A stretch of 63,951 nt of DNA from an uncultured Micromonospora sp. (GCA_937951935.1 CALGAM010000105.1:1-63951), one strand, 5' to 3'. Shown: positions 7,356-16,261, numbered from the stretch's first letter. Translations and numbers: made by a program. Notes: generated from the letters alone by a model not told the origin.

Positions 7356-8558
7356 TCAGAAGTAGTCGAGCAGTTCGGCCCGAGGGCCGCAGCCGAGCAG
7401 GTCGAGTGGTCCCGGGTCCACGCCGCCGGCGGGGCGCAGCAGGCCGGCCTCGGCAACCGCGTACGCGTCGGCCACGCCGGCGTAGAGCAGGGCGAATCCG
7501 CGGACGTCGAGGGTGAGGGAGGGTTCCTCGCGGATCCGGTGCAGTCGCGCCGTTCCACCGTCGACCTCCAGCCGCCAGAAGCCGGCGTTCCACGGGGCGT
7601 CGGCGTCGGTCAGGGCGAAGTCGACCCGGCCGCGCACCCCGGCCGGCCAGCCCCGGTCGGCGACCGCGCGGACCACGTCGACCGGCCGGTGCATCCAGAT
7701 CCGCTCGTCGTGCACCGTCACCCGTTCCAGCGGTAGCTGGGCGGCGATCGCGTCGTGGGCCAGCGGCCAGAGCCGGATGGTCGGGGTGACGCTGCGCCAG
7801 CTCGCCAGCACACCGATCAGTTCCCGGGCGGCCTCGGCCGTCGTGGCGAAGATGTCCTCGACGGTGAGGACCGCCTGCCGGTCGTAGCCCTGGCCTCGTT
7901 CCCAGCTGGCGTACCCGACCAGCCGCCCGTCCTGCTCGACGAGGGTGAGCCCGTCGATCCCCTCCGGCAGCCGCGTCGGGGCCGGATCGTCGTCGAAGCC
8001 CGGACCGCGGCGGGTCAGCAGGCCGCAGCGGTGTCGGGCGACCGCGTCGTACAGGTCGGCCACCGCGGGCAGGTCGGCGGGGCCGCCGGGGCGAACGGTC
8101 AGGTCCGGGGCGGGCCGGTGGGCGGGCAGCGCCATCGCCGGCAGGTCGACGGCGCGCAGCGTGCCGGCCACCTCCCAACCACAGCTGCGGTACGGCGCGG
8201 TGACGGTCGGGTAGAGGGCGCTGACCGCGGCGCCCCGGTCGCGGGCGTGCCGCAGCAGCCCGCGGAGGAGGGCCCGGGCCACGCCCCGGCCGCGCGCCTC
8301 GGGCAGCACCGCGACCCCGGCCACGTCGGCCGCGGCCACCCGCCGGCCGGCCCACCACTGGTCGTGGTGCAGGTCGTCGGCCCGGCCGACCAGCCGTCCG
8401 GCGGAGTCGAACGCGCCGTGTCGGGTCCGTCCGGTGACCGGCCCCAGCGCGGTCGGCGGCGGGGTGGGGGCGAGGCCGAAGGCCAGCCGTCCGAGTTGCC
8501 ACGCGGGCTCCAGCTCGTCGTCGGTCAGGGGCCGGACGGTGATCGTGCCGAGGTGCAT
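7356..8558 (-). CDS. GNAT N-acetyltransferase, Eis family
   Basis: 400 aa, the usual length of Eis-type acetyl-CoA-dependent acetyltransferases. The order is an N-terminal GNAT fold with the acetyl-CoA loop PEARGRGVARAL (about 86-97), a second GNAT-like half, and a C-terminal sterol-carrier-like domain. Tyr123 in APYRSCGW fits the general acid of Eis. The chain ends in Tyr-Phe, matching the family feature that the terminal Phe carboxylate serves in catalysis. Mycobacterial Eis acetylates aminoglycosides and other amines; the substrate here is unknown. The ATG at 8558 is preceded by a leaderless-type -10 box. Confidence 0.88.
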   Translation of the reverse strand: MHLGTITVRPLTDDELEPAWQLGRLAFGLAPTPPPTALGPVTGRTRHGAFDSAGRLVGRADDLHHDQWWAGRRVAAADVAGVAVLPEARGRGVARALLRGLLRHARDRGAAVSALYPTVTAPYRSCGWEVAGTLRAVDLPAMALPAHRPAPDLTVRPGGPADLPAVADLYDAVARHRCGLLTRRGPGFDDDPAPTRLPEGIDGLTLVEQDGRLVGYASWERGQGYDRQAVLTVEDIFATTAEAARELIGVLASWRSVTPTIRLWPLAHDAIAAQLPLERVTVHDERIWMHRPVDVVRAVADRGWPAGVRGRVDFALTDADAPWNAGFWRLEVDGGTARLHRIREEPSLTLDVRGFALLYAGVADAYAVAEAGLLRPAGGVDPGPLDLLGCGPRAELLDYF

Positions 8559-8564
8559 GCGGCG

Positions 8565-8570
8565 AGACTA
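8565..8570 (-). promoter_or_regulatory. Leaderless -10 box of the Eis-type gene
   Basis: TAGTCT on the minus strand ends 6 nt before the ATG at 8558, which places the transcription start at or next to the start codon. No Shine-Dalgarno is visible, consistent with a leaderless mRNA. Confidence 0.55.
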
Positions 8571-8639
8571 GCGAGTGGCGCCGGCGTGCCGCGTACCGCG
8601 CCGGTGGCGCGCGGAACCTCCACAGATCGACATCGGTCG

Positions 8640-8669
8640 TTGCGTCGGGAATGTGGGTTGCCATAGCAT
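8640..8669 (+). promoter_or_regulatory. Candidate promoter of the PL11 lyase gene
   Basis: TTGCGT (8640-8645), an 18-nt spacer and TAGCAT (8664-8669) form a plausible promoter. It would give a leader of about 155 nt. The leader contains a 7-bp hairpin (GACCGGA 8707-8713 with TCCGGTC 8723-8729). The function of this leader is not known. Confidence 0.4.
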
Positions 8670-8830
8670 CCAGGTGCGCTGGAGCCATGTCCCGTCCCGG
8701 GTGTCCGACCGGAATCTCCCTCTCCGGTCACCCCGCGCGGCCCGGTCCGTCGGCCTGGGCAGGCCGGCTGGTGCGGCCGGCCGAGCCTGCGCACCGCACC
8801 GCGTTCCCCGCCTTCGCGATGGAGATCGTC

Positions 8831-11095
8831 ATGCCCTCCGCACGACAGCGCACCGTCCTGCTCGCCGCCACCACGGCCGGCGTCCTGGTCGCCACCGCGT
8901 CCGTCGGTGTCGTCGTCGCCTCGGCGGCCGCCGCCGGGTGCCGGGTCGACTACCAGGTCACCAGCGAGTGGCCGGGCGGCTTCAGCGCCAACGTCACCCT
9001 CACCAACCTCGGCGACCCGATCACCGGCTGGACCGTCGCCTGGACGTACACCGCCGGACAACAGGTCACCCAGGCCTGGAACGCCACGGTCACCCAGAAC
9101 GGCGGCCAGGTCACCGCCACCAACGTCAGCTACAACGGGTCGCTGGACACCAACGCCGCCACGTCGTTCGGGTTCAACGGCTCCTGGACCGGCAGCAACC
9201 CGGTGCCGACCGGCTTCACGATGAACGGCACCACCTGCACCGGCGCGGTCACCCCGACGACCACCTCCACGCCGCCGACCACATCGCCGACCACCTCCAC
9301 ACCGCCGACCACGCCGCCGACCACCTCCACGCCGTCGTCCCCGCCGCCCGGGGCCAAGCAGATGGAGGACCTCGACCGGGGACTCATCAGCGTCCGCTCC
9401 GGCAACGGCAACCTGGTCTCCTGGCGGTTGCTCGGCACCGAGACCTCCGGGGTGGCGTTCAACCTCTACCGCGGCACGACCCGGGTCAACGCCACCCCGA
9501 TCACCGGTGCCACCAACTACCTCGACGTCGGGGCACCGGCCGGGGCGTCGTACACCGTCCGGGCCGTGGTGAACGGGACGGAGCAGCCCGCCTCGGCCCC
9601 CGCCCTCCAGTTCGGCGCCGGCTACCTCGACGTTCCGCTGCAGGTGCCGCCGGGCGGGACCACGCCGAGCGGCGAGTACTACACCTACTCGGCCAACGAC
9701 GCCTCCGTCGGTGACCTGGACGGGGACGGCCGGTACGAGATCGTGCTGAAGTGGGAGCCGTCCAACGCCAAGGACAACTCGCAGTCCGGCTACACCGGCA
9801 ACGTGTACATCGACGCGTACACCCTGAACGGGACCCGGCTGTGGCGCATCGACCTGGGTCGCAACATCCGAGCCGGCGCGCACTACACGCAGTTCCAGGT
9901 GTACGACTACGACGGCGACGGGGACGCCGAGGTGGCGATGAAGACCGCCGACGGCACCCGCTCCGGCACCGGCCAGGTGATCGGCAACCCCTCGGCCGAC
10001 TACCGCAACTCCTCCGGTTACGTCCTGAGCGGGCCCGAGTACCTCACCGTGTTCGACGGGTACACCGGCGCCGCCGTCTCCACGGTGGAGTACCAGCCGC
10101 CCCGGGGCACCGTCTCGTCCTGGGGCGACAACTACGGCAACCGGGTGGACCGGTTCCTCGCCGGTACGGCGTACCTGGACGGACAGCGCCCGTCGCTGAT
10201 CATGGCACGCGGCTACTACACCCGCACCGTGATCGTGGCCTGGGACTTCCGCAACGGCACCCTGACCCGACGCTGGACGTTCGACTCCAACACGGCCGGC
10301 TCCCAGTACACCGGCCAGGGCAACCACGCGCTGACCGTCGGCGACGTCGACGGCGACGGCCGGGACGAGATCGTGTACGGCGCGATGGCGCTCGACGACG
10401 ACGGCAGGCCACTGTGGAACACCGGGTACGGGCACGGCGACGCCGCGCACCTGGGCGACCTCGACCCGAGCCGGCCCGGACTGGAGTACTTCAAGGTCAG
10501 TGAGGACTCCTCGAAACCGTCGTCCTGGTTCGCCGACGCCCGCACCGGGCAGATCCTCTGGTCGACGCCGCCGTCCGGGGACAACGGCCGGGGCGTCTCC
10601 GGCGACATCTACGCCGGCAGCCCGGGGGCGGAGTCCTGGTCGTCGGCGGTCGACGGGCTGCGCAGCCCGTCCGGGGCGAACATCGGGCGCAAGCCGTCCT
10701 CGGCCAACTTCCTCATCTGGTGGGACGGTGACCCGGTCCGCGAGCTGCTCGACCAGACCCGCATCGACAAGTACGGCACCAGCGGCGAGACCCGGCTGCT
10801 CACCGGCAGCGGGGTGGAGGCGAACAACGGCACCAAGGCGACCCCGGCGCTCTCCGCCGACATCCTGGGCGACTGGCGGGAGGAGGTGATCTGGCGGACC
10901 AGCGACAGCCGGGCGCTGCGGATCTACAGCACCCCGTACCCGACTGACCGTCGGATCTACACGCTGATGCACGACCCGATGTACCGGGTGGCGATCGCCT
11001 GGCAGAACACCGCCTACAACCAGCCGCCGCACCCGAGCTTCTTCATCGGGGACGGCATGGCGGACCCGCCGACCCCGGCGATCTACCTCCGGTAG
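8831..11095 (+). CDS. Secreted rhamnogalacturonan lyase, CBM2 + PL11
   Basis: 754 aa. A signal peptide (about 1-35, ending in SAAAA) is followed by a family-2 carbohydrate-binding module (about 37-137, bounded by Cys37 and a Cys near 137). Next come a Thr/Pro-rich repeat linker (about 140-172) and a polysaccharide lyase family 11 domain to the end. The PL11 part shows repeated Ca-binding-type turns such as DLDGDGRYE and DVDGDGRDE of its beta-propeller. It should cleave the rhamnogalacturonan-I backbone of pectin outside the cell, with the CBM2 tethering it to cellulose. ATG at 8831 follows GGAG (8821-8824); an ATG at 8819 is in frame but lacks an SD. Confidence 0.93.
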   Translation: MPSARQRTVLLAATTAGVLVATASVGVVVASAAAAGCRVDYQVTSEWPGGFSANVTLTNLGDPITGWTVAWTYTAGQQVTQAWNATVTQNGGQVTATNVSYNGSLDTNAATSFGFNGSWTGSNPVPTGFTMNGTTCTGAVTPTTTSTPPTTSPTTSTPPTTPPTTSTPSSPPPGAKQMEDLDRGLISVRSGNGNLVSWRLLGTETSGVAFNLYRGTTRVNATPITGATNYLDVGAPAGASYTVRAVVNGTEQPASAPALQFGAGYLDVPLQVPPGGTTPSGEYYTYSANDASVGDLDGDGRYEIVLKWEPSNAKDNSQSGYTGNVYIDAYTLNGTRLWRIDLGRNIRAGAHYTQFQVYDYDGDGDAEVAMKTADGTRSGTGQVIGNPSADYRNSSGYVLSGPEYLTVFDGYTGAAVSTVEYQPPRGTVSSWGDNYGNRVDRFLAGTAYLDGQRPSLIMARGYYTRTVIVAWDFRNGTLTRRWTFDSNTAGSQYTGQGNHALTVGDVDGDGRDEIVYGAMALDDDGRPLWNTGYGHGDAAHLGDLDPSRPGLEYFKVSEDSSKPSSWFADARTGQILWSTPPSGDNGRGVSGDIYAGSPGAESWSSAVDGLRSPSGANIGRKPSSANFLIWWDGDPVRELLDQTRIDKYGTSGETRLLTGSGVEANNGTKATPALSADILGDWREEVIWRTSDSRALRIYSTPYPTDRRIYTLMHDPMYRVAIAWQNTAYNQPPHPSFFIGDGMADPPTPAIYLR

Positions 11096-11105
11096 ACCGG
11101 GGGGA

Positions 11106-11158
11106 CGTGCCGGGTCGCCACCGCGTCAGGTGGGGCCGTGCCGTGGCGACCCGGCACG
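11106..11158 (+). terminator. 16-bp hairpin after the PL11 gene
   Basis: CGTGCCGGGTCGCCAC (11106-11121) and its exact reverse complement (11143-11158) flank a 21-nt loop, starting 10 nt after the lyase stop codon. It is the first of two tandem hairpins here. Confidence 0.75.
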
Positions 11159-11165
11159 AAACGAC

Positions 11166-11213
11166 GTCGCACCGCCCGACGGGGCCGCTCAACTCCCCGC
11201 CGGGCGGTGCGAC
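11166..11213 (+). terminator. Second tandem hairpin after the PL11 gene
   Basis: GTCGCACCGCCCG (11166-11178) and CGGGCGGTGCGAC (11201-11213) are perfect 13-bp arms with a 22-nt loop, 7 nt after the preceding hairpin. Probably a back-up terminator. Confidence 0.6.
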
Positions 11214-11365
11214 ACACACCGCGACATCACGCGACCCGTCCCGATCGCGCTTGTCGAACCACCACCGGGAAGAACATTAGGGCGTTTTCGGCGCCAGTCG
11301 ATGACACCGCCGTGAAGAGTGTGTTTCGTGCTGCTCGATCCGCGGTGTCGTGGTTCGCACCACAG

Positions 11366-11404
11366 CGCCGGCGCCGGCGGCGCACCGGGCCGCCGGCGCC
11401 GGCG
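11366..11404 (-). terminator. 16-bp GC-only hairpin after the luciferase-like gene
   Basis: CGCCGGCGCCGGCGGC (11366-11381) and its perfect complement (11389-11404) surround a 7-nt loop, about 50 nt beyond the stop of the minus-strand flavin monooxygenase. The stretch 11214-11365 shows no gene or clear signal. Confidence 0.65.
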
Positions 11405-11455
11405 TCCGAGCACGCCGGGGCCACAGGGGCGGACACGGCGAGACGGCACACGCGG

Positions 11456-12472
11456 TCAGCGGCGCAGGCCTCCGACGACCTCCTCGGCGACCAGCTCGTA
11501 CGACCGCACCCGGTCGGCGATGTCGTAGACCATCGTGGAGATGATCAGCTCGTCGGCGCCGGTCCGAGCCAGCAGGTCGCCGAGCTGCCGCCGCACCGTC
11601 GCGGGCGAACCGAGCGCCTGGCCCTCCCGCCGTTCGGCGACGAGCTGCCGCTCCAGGTCGGTGTACGGGTAGGCCGCCGCCTCCTCCGGTGTCGCCAGCG
11701 GCGCCGGGCGACCGGTCCGCAGCCGCAGGAACGACAGTTCGGCGGGTCCGGCGAGCCATTCGGCCCGTTCGTCGGTCTCGGCGCACACCACGTTGACCGC
11801 CACCATCACGTACGGCTTGTCCAGCCAGCGCGACGGCCGGAAGCTCTCGCGGTAGAGGGCCAGCGCGGGCAGGGTGTTCGCGGCGCTGAAGTGGTGTGCG
11901 AACGAGAAGGGCAGACCGAGCAGCCCGGCCAGCCGGGCGCTGAAGCCGCTGGAGCCGAGCAGCCAGATCTCGGGCAGCAGGCCCCGGCCCGGGGTCGCGG
12001 TGATCGGCCCGGGGCGCTCCCCGGTGAAGTAGTTGATCAGCTCGGCGAGCTCCTGCGGGAAGTTCTCCGCCCCGAGGCCCTCGACCGTCCGCCGCAGCGC
12101 GAGCGCGGTCGCCTGGTCGGTCCCCGGGGCCCGGCCGATGCCGAGGTCGATCCGGCCCGGGTGCAGCGCCTCGAGCGTGCCGAACTGCTCGGCCACCACC
12201 AGCGGCGCGTGGTTGGGCAGCATCACCCCGCCGGAGCCGACCCGGATACGCGAGGTGGCGGCGGCGACGTGCGCCAGCAGCACCGCCGGGGCGGACGAGG
12301 CGATCGCCGGCATGTTGTGGTGCTCGGCGACCCAGAAGCGGCGGTAGCCGAGCTCCTCGGTACGCCGGGCCAGCTCGGTGGTGTGCCGCAGGGCGGCGCC
12401 GGCCGTGGTGCCGGCGGCGACCGGCGCGAGGTCGAGGACGGACATCGGTACGTGGATCACGTCTGACGGCAA
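11456..12472 (-). CDS. LLM-class flavin-dependent oxidoreductase (luciferase-like)
   Basis: 338 aa, a bacterial-luciferase-like TIM barrel. Typical motifs are RRFWVAEHHNMPAIASSAP near the N terminus, the GSGGVMLPNHAPLVVAEQF barrel strand and the GRIDLGIGRAPGTD loop. It belongs to the MsnO8/alkanal-monooxygenase-like subgroup that uses reduced FMN or F420. F420-dependent members are common in actinomycetes, but the cofactor cannot be told here. The TTG start at 12472 follows GGAGGA (complement of 12478-12483) at good spacing; an ATG at 12445 lacks an SD. It lies 66 nt downstream of the YibE/F gene on the same strand and may be co-transcribed. Confidence 0.88.
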   Translation of the reverse strand: MPSDVIHVPMSVLDLAPVAAGTTAGAALRHTTELARRTEELGYRRFWVAEHHNMPAIASSAPAVLLAHVAAATSRIRVGSGGVMLPNHAPLVVAEQFGTLEALHPGRIDLGIGRAPGTDQATALALRRTVEGLGAENFPQELAELINYFTGERPGPITATPGRGLLPEIWLLGSSGFSARLAGLLGLPFSFAHHFSAANTLPALALYRESFRPSRWLDKPYVMVAVNVVCAETDERAEWLAGPAELSFLRLRTGRPAPLATPEEAAAYPYTDLERQLVAERREGQALGSPATVRRQLGDLLARTGADELIISTMVYDIADRVRSYELVAEEVVGGLRR

Positions 12473-12537
12473 CCTGTCCTCCGGCGAATTTCTTCCACGT
12501 GTGCCCCTGCCGTCCCGGCCGGCGTGCCGGGCCCGGC

Positions 12538-13836
12538 TCAGCGTTCCGGCTCCCAGCCGGCCGGGTCTGGCCGTGGGTCCGGTGAGGAGTGCGGGCCGGC
12601 GAGGGCGGCCAGGACCTCACCCCGTTCGCGCGCTGGTCGCGGTGACGACCGCCGTGCGGTCCGCTCCCGTCCGGCGGTGGTGACGATCGCGGCCAGACCG
12701 GTGGTGATCGGGACGGCGGCGACCAGGCCGAGCGTGGCCACGGCACTGCGGACGATCTCCTGCGCCATGAACTCGCTGGTCAGGATCTCGGTGGTGTCCC
12801 GGCCGCCGGCGACCAGCAGCAGGAGCAGCGGCAGCGAGGCACCGGCGTAGGCCAGGACGATGGTGTTGACGGTGGAGGCGATGTGCGCCCGGCCGACCCG
12901 GGTGGCCGCCTGGTAGAGCTGCCGTCGGCTCAGCGCCGGGTTGGCCCGGGCGAGTTCGCCCACCGTCGCCGCCTGCGTGACCGTGACGTCGTCGAGCACC
13001 CCGAGGGAGCCGATGATGATCCCGGCCAGCAGCAGGCCGTGGAGGTCCACGTCGGCGTCGAGGAACGACAGCGTGGTGGCGTCCTCGCTGCCGAAACCGG
13101 TCAGGTGCGTGACACCGATCGCCACCGTGCCGAGCACGCCGGTGAGCAGCAGACTCCCGAGGGTACCGAGGACCGCGACGGAGGTCTGCGTGGTCACGCC
13201 GTGGGTGAGGTAGAGGACCACGAACATGATCAGCGCGGCGCCGGTGACGGCGACCATCAGTGGCGGACTGCCGTCGAGGATGGCGGGCAGGATGAAGGTG
13301 AGCAGGATGGTGAAGCTCGCGGCGAGTCCGGCCAGGGCGGCCAGGCCGCGCAGGCGGCCGAACGCGACGATGGCGACCGCGAAGGCGACGACGAGCCAGA
13401 CCAGCGGGCGGCCGCGTTGCTGGTCGGCGATGCTGTAGCTGCTCACCGTGGGATCCGCCGGGTCGGTGAGCTGGACCAGGACGACCTCGTCGCCGACCGC
13501 GACCTCGGGGGCACCGGGGCCGGACGGGATCGACGTCTCGATCTCCCGGCCGGCGTCCGGACCGTCCTCGACCCGGACGCCGACCCTGCCGCACGGTTCG
13601 TGCGTGTCGGCCTCCGGGACGTCCGGCAGTTCCGGACACGGTTCGAGAACGACCCGGGTGACCGTGCCGTGGTGGCGCGGCACCGGCTCGGTCTCCTCCC
13701 GGGCCGGCGGCCGTCCGGGCCAGAGCAGCAGCGTCGCGACGCAGGTGGCGACGAACAGGGGGACCACCGTGGCGACCAGGATCTTCCTCAGACGGGGCGG
13801 CGCCGGAGGTGTGACGAGGTGGTGGTCGCCGCCCAT
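12538..13836 (-). CDS. YibE/F family membrane protein
   Basis: 432 aa. One N-terminal membrane segment (about 20-40) is followed by an extracytoplasmic domain (about 50-150) and seven or more hydrophobic helices. These carry the YibE/F-type loops LGTLGSLLLTGVLG, LGVLDDVTVTQAATVGELA and VLAYAGASLPLLLL. The biochemical role of the family is not established; transport has been proposed. The C terminus is a charged Arg/Pro-rich tail. The ATG at 13836 follows AAGGAG at about 8 nt. The upstream 13856-13876 carries a GGTTC-rich repeat of unknown meaning. Confidence 0.85.
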   Translation of the reverse strand: MGGDHHLVTPPAPPRLRKILVATVVPLFVATCVATLLLWPGRPPAREETEPVPRHHGTVTRVVLEPCPELPDVPEADTHEPCGRVGVRVEDGPDAGREIETSIPSGPGAPEVAVGDEVVLVQLTDPADPTVSSYSIADQQRGRPLVWLVVAFAVAIVAFGRLRGLAALAGLAASFTILLTFILPAILDGSPPLMVAVTGAALIMFVVLYLTHGVTTQTSVAVLGTLGSLLLTGVLGTVAIGVTHLTGFGSEDATTLSFLDADVDLHGLLLAGIIIGSLGVLDDVTVTQAATVGELARANPALSRRQLYQAATRVGRAHIASTVNTIVLAYAGASLPLLLLLVAGGRDTTEILTSEFMAQEIVRSAVATLGLVAAVPITTGLAAIVTTAGRERTARRSSPRPARERGEVLAALAGPHSSPDPRPDPAGWEPER

Positions 13837-14046
13837 GCGGGGAACTCCTTCGGCCCGGTTCGGTTCGGTTTGGTCCGGTGCTGATTGTGCCCACCGCGGC
13901 CGGAACCACCGGTCACCGCGGTCGGGGCGCGGCGCGGGAGCACGGCCGTCGCCGTGGCGGCTCGGTCGGGCCGGGGCGGCGCGTCGTCGGGCCGGACCGG
14001 GTGGGGCGCCCCGGCGGCGGATGGGGGACCCGGGGGCGTCCGGCGG

Positions 14047-14119
14047 TGCCCCCGGTGGGATTCGAACCCACACTGTCGACTTTTTGAGAATCGCGCCTCT
14101 GCCGTTGGGCTACAGGGGC
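14047..14119 (-). tRNA. tRNA-Leu(CAA)-like, 73 nt with a short variable loop
   Basis: A full cloverleaf folds on the minus strand. The acceptor GCCCCTG pairs with CGGGGGC, the D arm is GCC/GGC, the anticodon stem is CGATT/AGTCG with loop CTCAAAA, and the T arm is GTGGG/CCCAC with TTCGAAT. The discriminator is A (14047). The anticodon CAA (complement of 14084-14086) reads UUG, so the formal identity is Leu. The variable loop is only 5 nt (14072-14076), whereas bacterial tRNA-Leu normally has a long class II variable arm. CCA is not encoded. The gene is divergent from the PdtaR-type regulator. Confidence 0.8.
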
Positions 14120-14209
14120 CTGGCGTTGATCAGACTACCCACTACGCTGATGTCGGTGACACCCGGCTGGGCTGGTGTCGGAGAAGGATGTAGTTGGGGG
14201 TAGGGGCTC

Positions 14210-14827
14210 GTGGCCGACGTGCAGGCTGGTGCCGAGCGCAGGCGGGTGCTGATCGCCGAGGACGAGGCGCTCATCCGGCTGGACCTGGCAGAGATGCTGG
14301 TCGAGGAGGGCTACGACGTCGTGGGGGAGGCGGGCGACGGCGAGACCGCGGTGCGCCTGGCCGAGGAGTTGAAGCCCGACCTGGTCATCCTCGACATCAA
14401 GATGCCGATCATGGACGGGCTGGCCGCGGCGGAGCGGATCGCCGGCGGTCGGATCGCCCCGGTCGTCATCCTGACCGCGTTCAGCCAGCGTGACCTCGTC
14501 GAGCGGGCCCGGGCGGCCGGAGCGATGGCCTACCTGGTCAAGCCGTTCCAGAAGAGCGACCTCGTGCCGGCGATCGAGATCGCGCTGTCGCGCTACTCGG
14601 AGATCGCCGCCCTGGAGGCCGAGGTCGCCGGGCTGACCGACCGGCTGGAGATCCGCAAGCTCGTCGAGCGTGCCAAGGGCATCCTGATGACGACGTACGG
14701 CATGACCGAGCCGCAGGCCTTCAAGTGGATCCAGCGCACCGCGATGGACCACCGGATGACCATGAAGGAGGTCGCCGAGCGGATCCTGGCGGAGGAGGCC
14801 GGCACCGGGACCACCTCGGCCGGCTGA
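14210..14827 (+). CDS. pdtaR: ANTAR-domain response regulator, PdtaR type
   Basis: 205 aa. The receiver domain (about 11-130) has the acidic pair ED at 17-18, the phospho-acceptor Asp62 in VILDIKMP, Thr and Lys switch residues in LTAF and LVKPF, and then a coiled link. The C-terminal ANTAR RNA-binding domain (about 138-198) contains the AKGILMTTYGMTEPQAFKWIQ signature. In mycobacteria PdtaR is phosphorylated by PdtaS and acts as an RNA-binding antiterminator. The partner kinase gene is not in this window. The GTG at 14210 comes 90 nt after the divergent tRNA and has a weak SD (GGGG). Confidence 0.93.
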   Translation: MADVQAGAERRRVLIAEDEALIRLDLAEMLVEEGYDVVGEAGDGETAVRLAEELKPDLVILDIKMPIMDGLAAAERIAGGRIAPVVILTAFSQRDLVERARAAGAMAYLVKPFQKSDLVPAIEIALSRYSEIAALEAEVAGLTDRLEIRKLVERAKGILMTTYGMTEPQAFKWIQRTAMDHRMTMKEVAERILAEEAGTGTTSAG

Positions 14828-14857
14828 CGCGCCGCGGAATCCCCCCTGCGGTCGGGC

Positions 14858-16030
14858 GTGCTCCCCGGGATCCGTGCCGCCGCCGCGGTCGCCGCGCTGA
14901 CCGCGCTGACGGTGGCCGGCTGTCACCGACCGGCACCGGGACAGGGCCAGGGCGCCGGACCGGATCCGACGTGGGTGGCGTTGCCACCGCCCGCGCCGGA
15001 CGGCGACACCGGCCGGGTGTCGGTGCGGCAGGTGGTGTACTGCGGAGGCCACTGGGTCCTGGTGGGTGCCGAGGTCGCCGCCGACGGCGCCACCCGGCCG
15101 ATGGCGTGGCGCAGCCCCGACGGTCGGTCCTGGCAGCCGTTCGTCGTGCGGGCCGACAGCCACTACGGACGGGCCGCGGTGCTGTACACCGCGGCCTGCC
15201 GCGACGGCCTCCTGGCGGCGCTCGGCGCGCGGAGCGGGGGCGTACACGGCAATCCCCGGGTCACCGGCTGGCGGCAGACCGGGGACCGGACCCTGACCGA
15301 GGTACCCGCACCGTTCGAGCTGTTCGGCGGCCCGACGGCGGCGAGCGTCGGCCGGATCACCGCCGGCCCGGCCGGCTGGTTGATCGTCGGCAACCGGGTC
15401 AGCGGCGCCGCCGTCTGGCGGGCGACGGACCCCGCCGACGTCGACCTCGTCGAGGCCGCGCCCGGGCTCGCCAGTGACGCACAGGGCCGCACCTGGGCCC
15501 ACGACGCCGTCGCCGGGCCGGACGGCTGGCTGGTCGTCGGTGGGATCGGGCGGACCGGTCGGCCCGAGCGGGACCCACTGGCCTGGGTCTCCCGGGACGG
15601 GCTGTCCTGGCAGCGGCGCGAGGTGCCCGGCGTGACCGGGTACGACGAACTCCAGCGTGTGGTCGTCGTCGACGGACACCCGGTGGCGGTCGGACCGCGG
15701 GGCGCGACGTTCGGCGTCTGGCGTGACGAGGGTCGGGGTTGGGCCCAGGTGGGTCACTTCGGCCGGATCGGCGGCGGTGCCGGCAGCGTCGCCGACCTCG
15801 CCGTACTCGACGGGGAACTCTGGGCGGCGGTCTCGGACGGTGAACGTCACCGTTTCTGGGTCTCCCGGGACGCGGGCGGGTCCTGGCGGGAACCGCCGGG
15901 GCCGGCGGCGGAGCTGCCCTCCGGCGGGGGACGGACGGTCGCGCTCGCCGCCCACGATCACCGTTTGTTGGTCGCCGTCGACGACGGGACGGGCCCGCGG
16001 TTGTGGTGGGCGTGGACGCCGGATCGGTAA
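14858..16030 (+). CDS. Secreted lipoprotein with BNR/propeller-like repeats
   Basis: 390 aa. The signal peptide ends in the lipobox LTVAGC (Cys about 22), so the protein should be lipid-anchored outside the membrane. The rest carries repeated Asp-box-like units, such as WRSPDGRSWQ, WVSRDGLSWQRREVP and WVSRDAGGSWREPPG, each after a WLIVG/WLVVGG strand. This suggests a 5- to 6-bladed beta-propeller. I do not recognise a characterised homologue. The GTG at 14858 is the only start giving a complete signal peptide. It begins 30 nt after pdtaR and may be read through from it. Confidence 0.78.
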   Translation: MLPGIRAAAAVAALTALTVAGCHRPAPGQGQGAGPDPTWVALPPPAPDGDTGRVSVRQVVYCGGHWVLVGAEVAADGATRPMAWRSPDGRSWQPFVVRADSHYGRAAVLYTAACRDGLLAALGARSGGVHGNPRVTGWRQTGDRTLTEVPAPFELFGGPTAASVGRITAGPAGWLIVGNRVSGAAVWRATDPADVDLVEAAPGLASDAQGRTWAHDAVAGPDGWLVVGGIGRTGRPERDPLAWVSRDGLSWQRREVPGVTGYDELQRVVVVDGHPVAVGPRGATFGVWRDEGRGWAQVGHFGRIGGGAGSVADLAVLDGELWAAVSDGERHRFWVSRDAGGSWREPPGPAAELPSGGGRTVALAAHDHRLLVAVDDGTGPRLWWAWTPDR

Positions 16031-16198
16031 CGACCGAGGTCGGAGGCACTGCTGCCGTGCGTACCGGGATGTGCGGCCCTCCGCCGGGCGCCGCGCTCTT
16101 ACAGCCGGTGGGGCCGGTCGGCCACGCCGTGTAACGTTTAGGTCAACGCGCTCGCACGGGTCTATCGGCGCCACCGGCCGGTGAGATAACGTCCGGCC

Positions 16199-16261
16199 CC
16201 AGACCGCGACGACGGTCTGGTTCAACCATCCCGCGACAACTTGCCAATGGCCAATTGGCAA
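16199..16261. promoter_or_regulatory. Two inverted repeats in the livJ leader
   Basis: CCAGACCG (16199-16206) and CGGTCTGG (16213-16220) form an 8-bp dyad with a 6-nt loop. TTGCCAAT (16241-16248) and ATTGGCAA (16254-16261) form a second 8-bp dyad with a 5-nt centre. Both are perfect and lie between the lipoprotein gene and the livJ start; the second is unusually AT-rich for this genome. They could be operators or leader hairpins controlling the transporter operon. No promoter hexamers are clear enough to assign. Confidence 0.5.

Noticed and set aside
9250..9345. Short tandem repeats looking like a microsatellite or CRISPR-like array
   Set aside because: They are in-frame codons of the Thr/Pro linker between CBM2 and PL11, not a repeat-spacer array.
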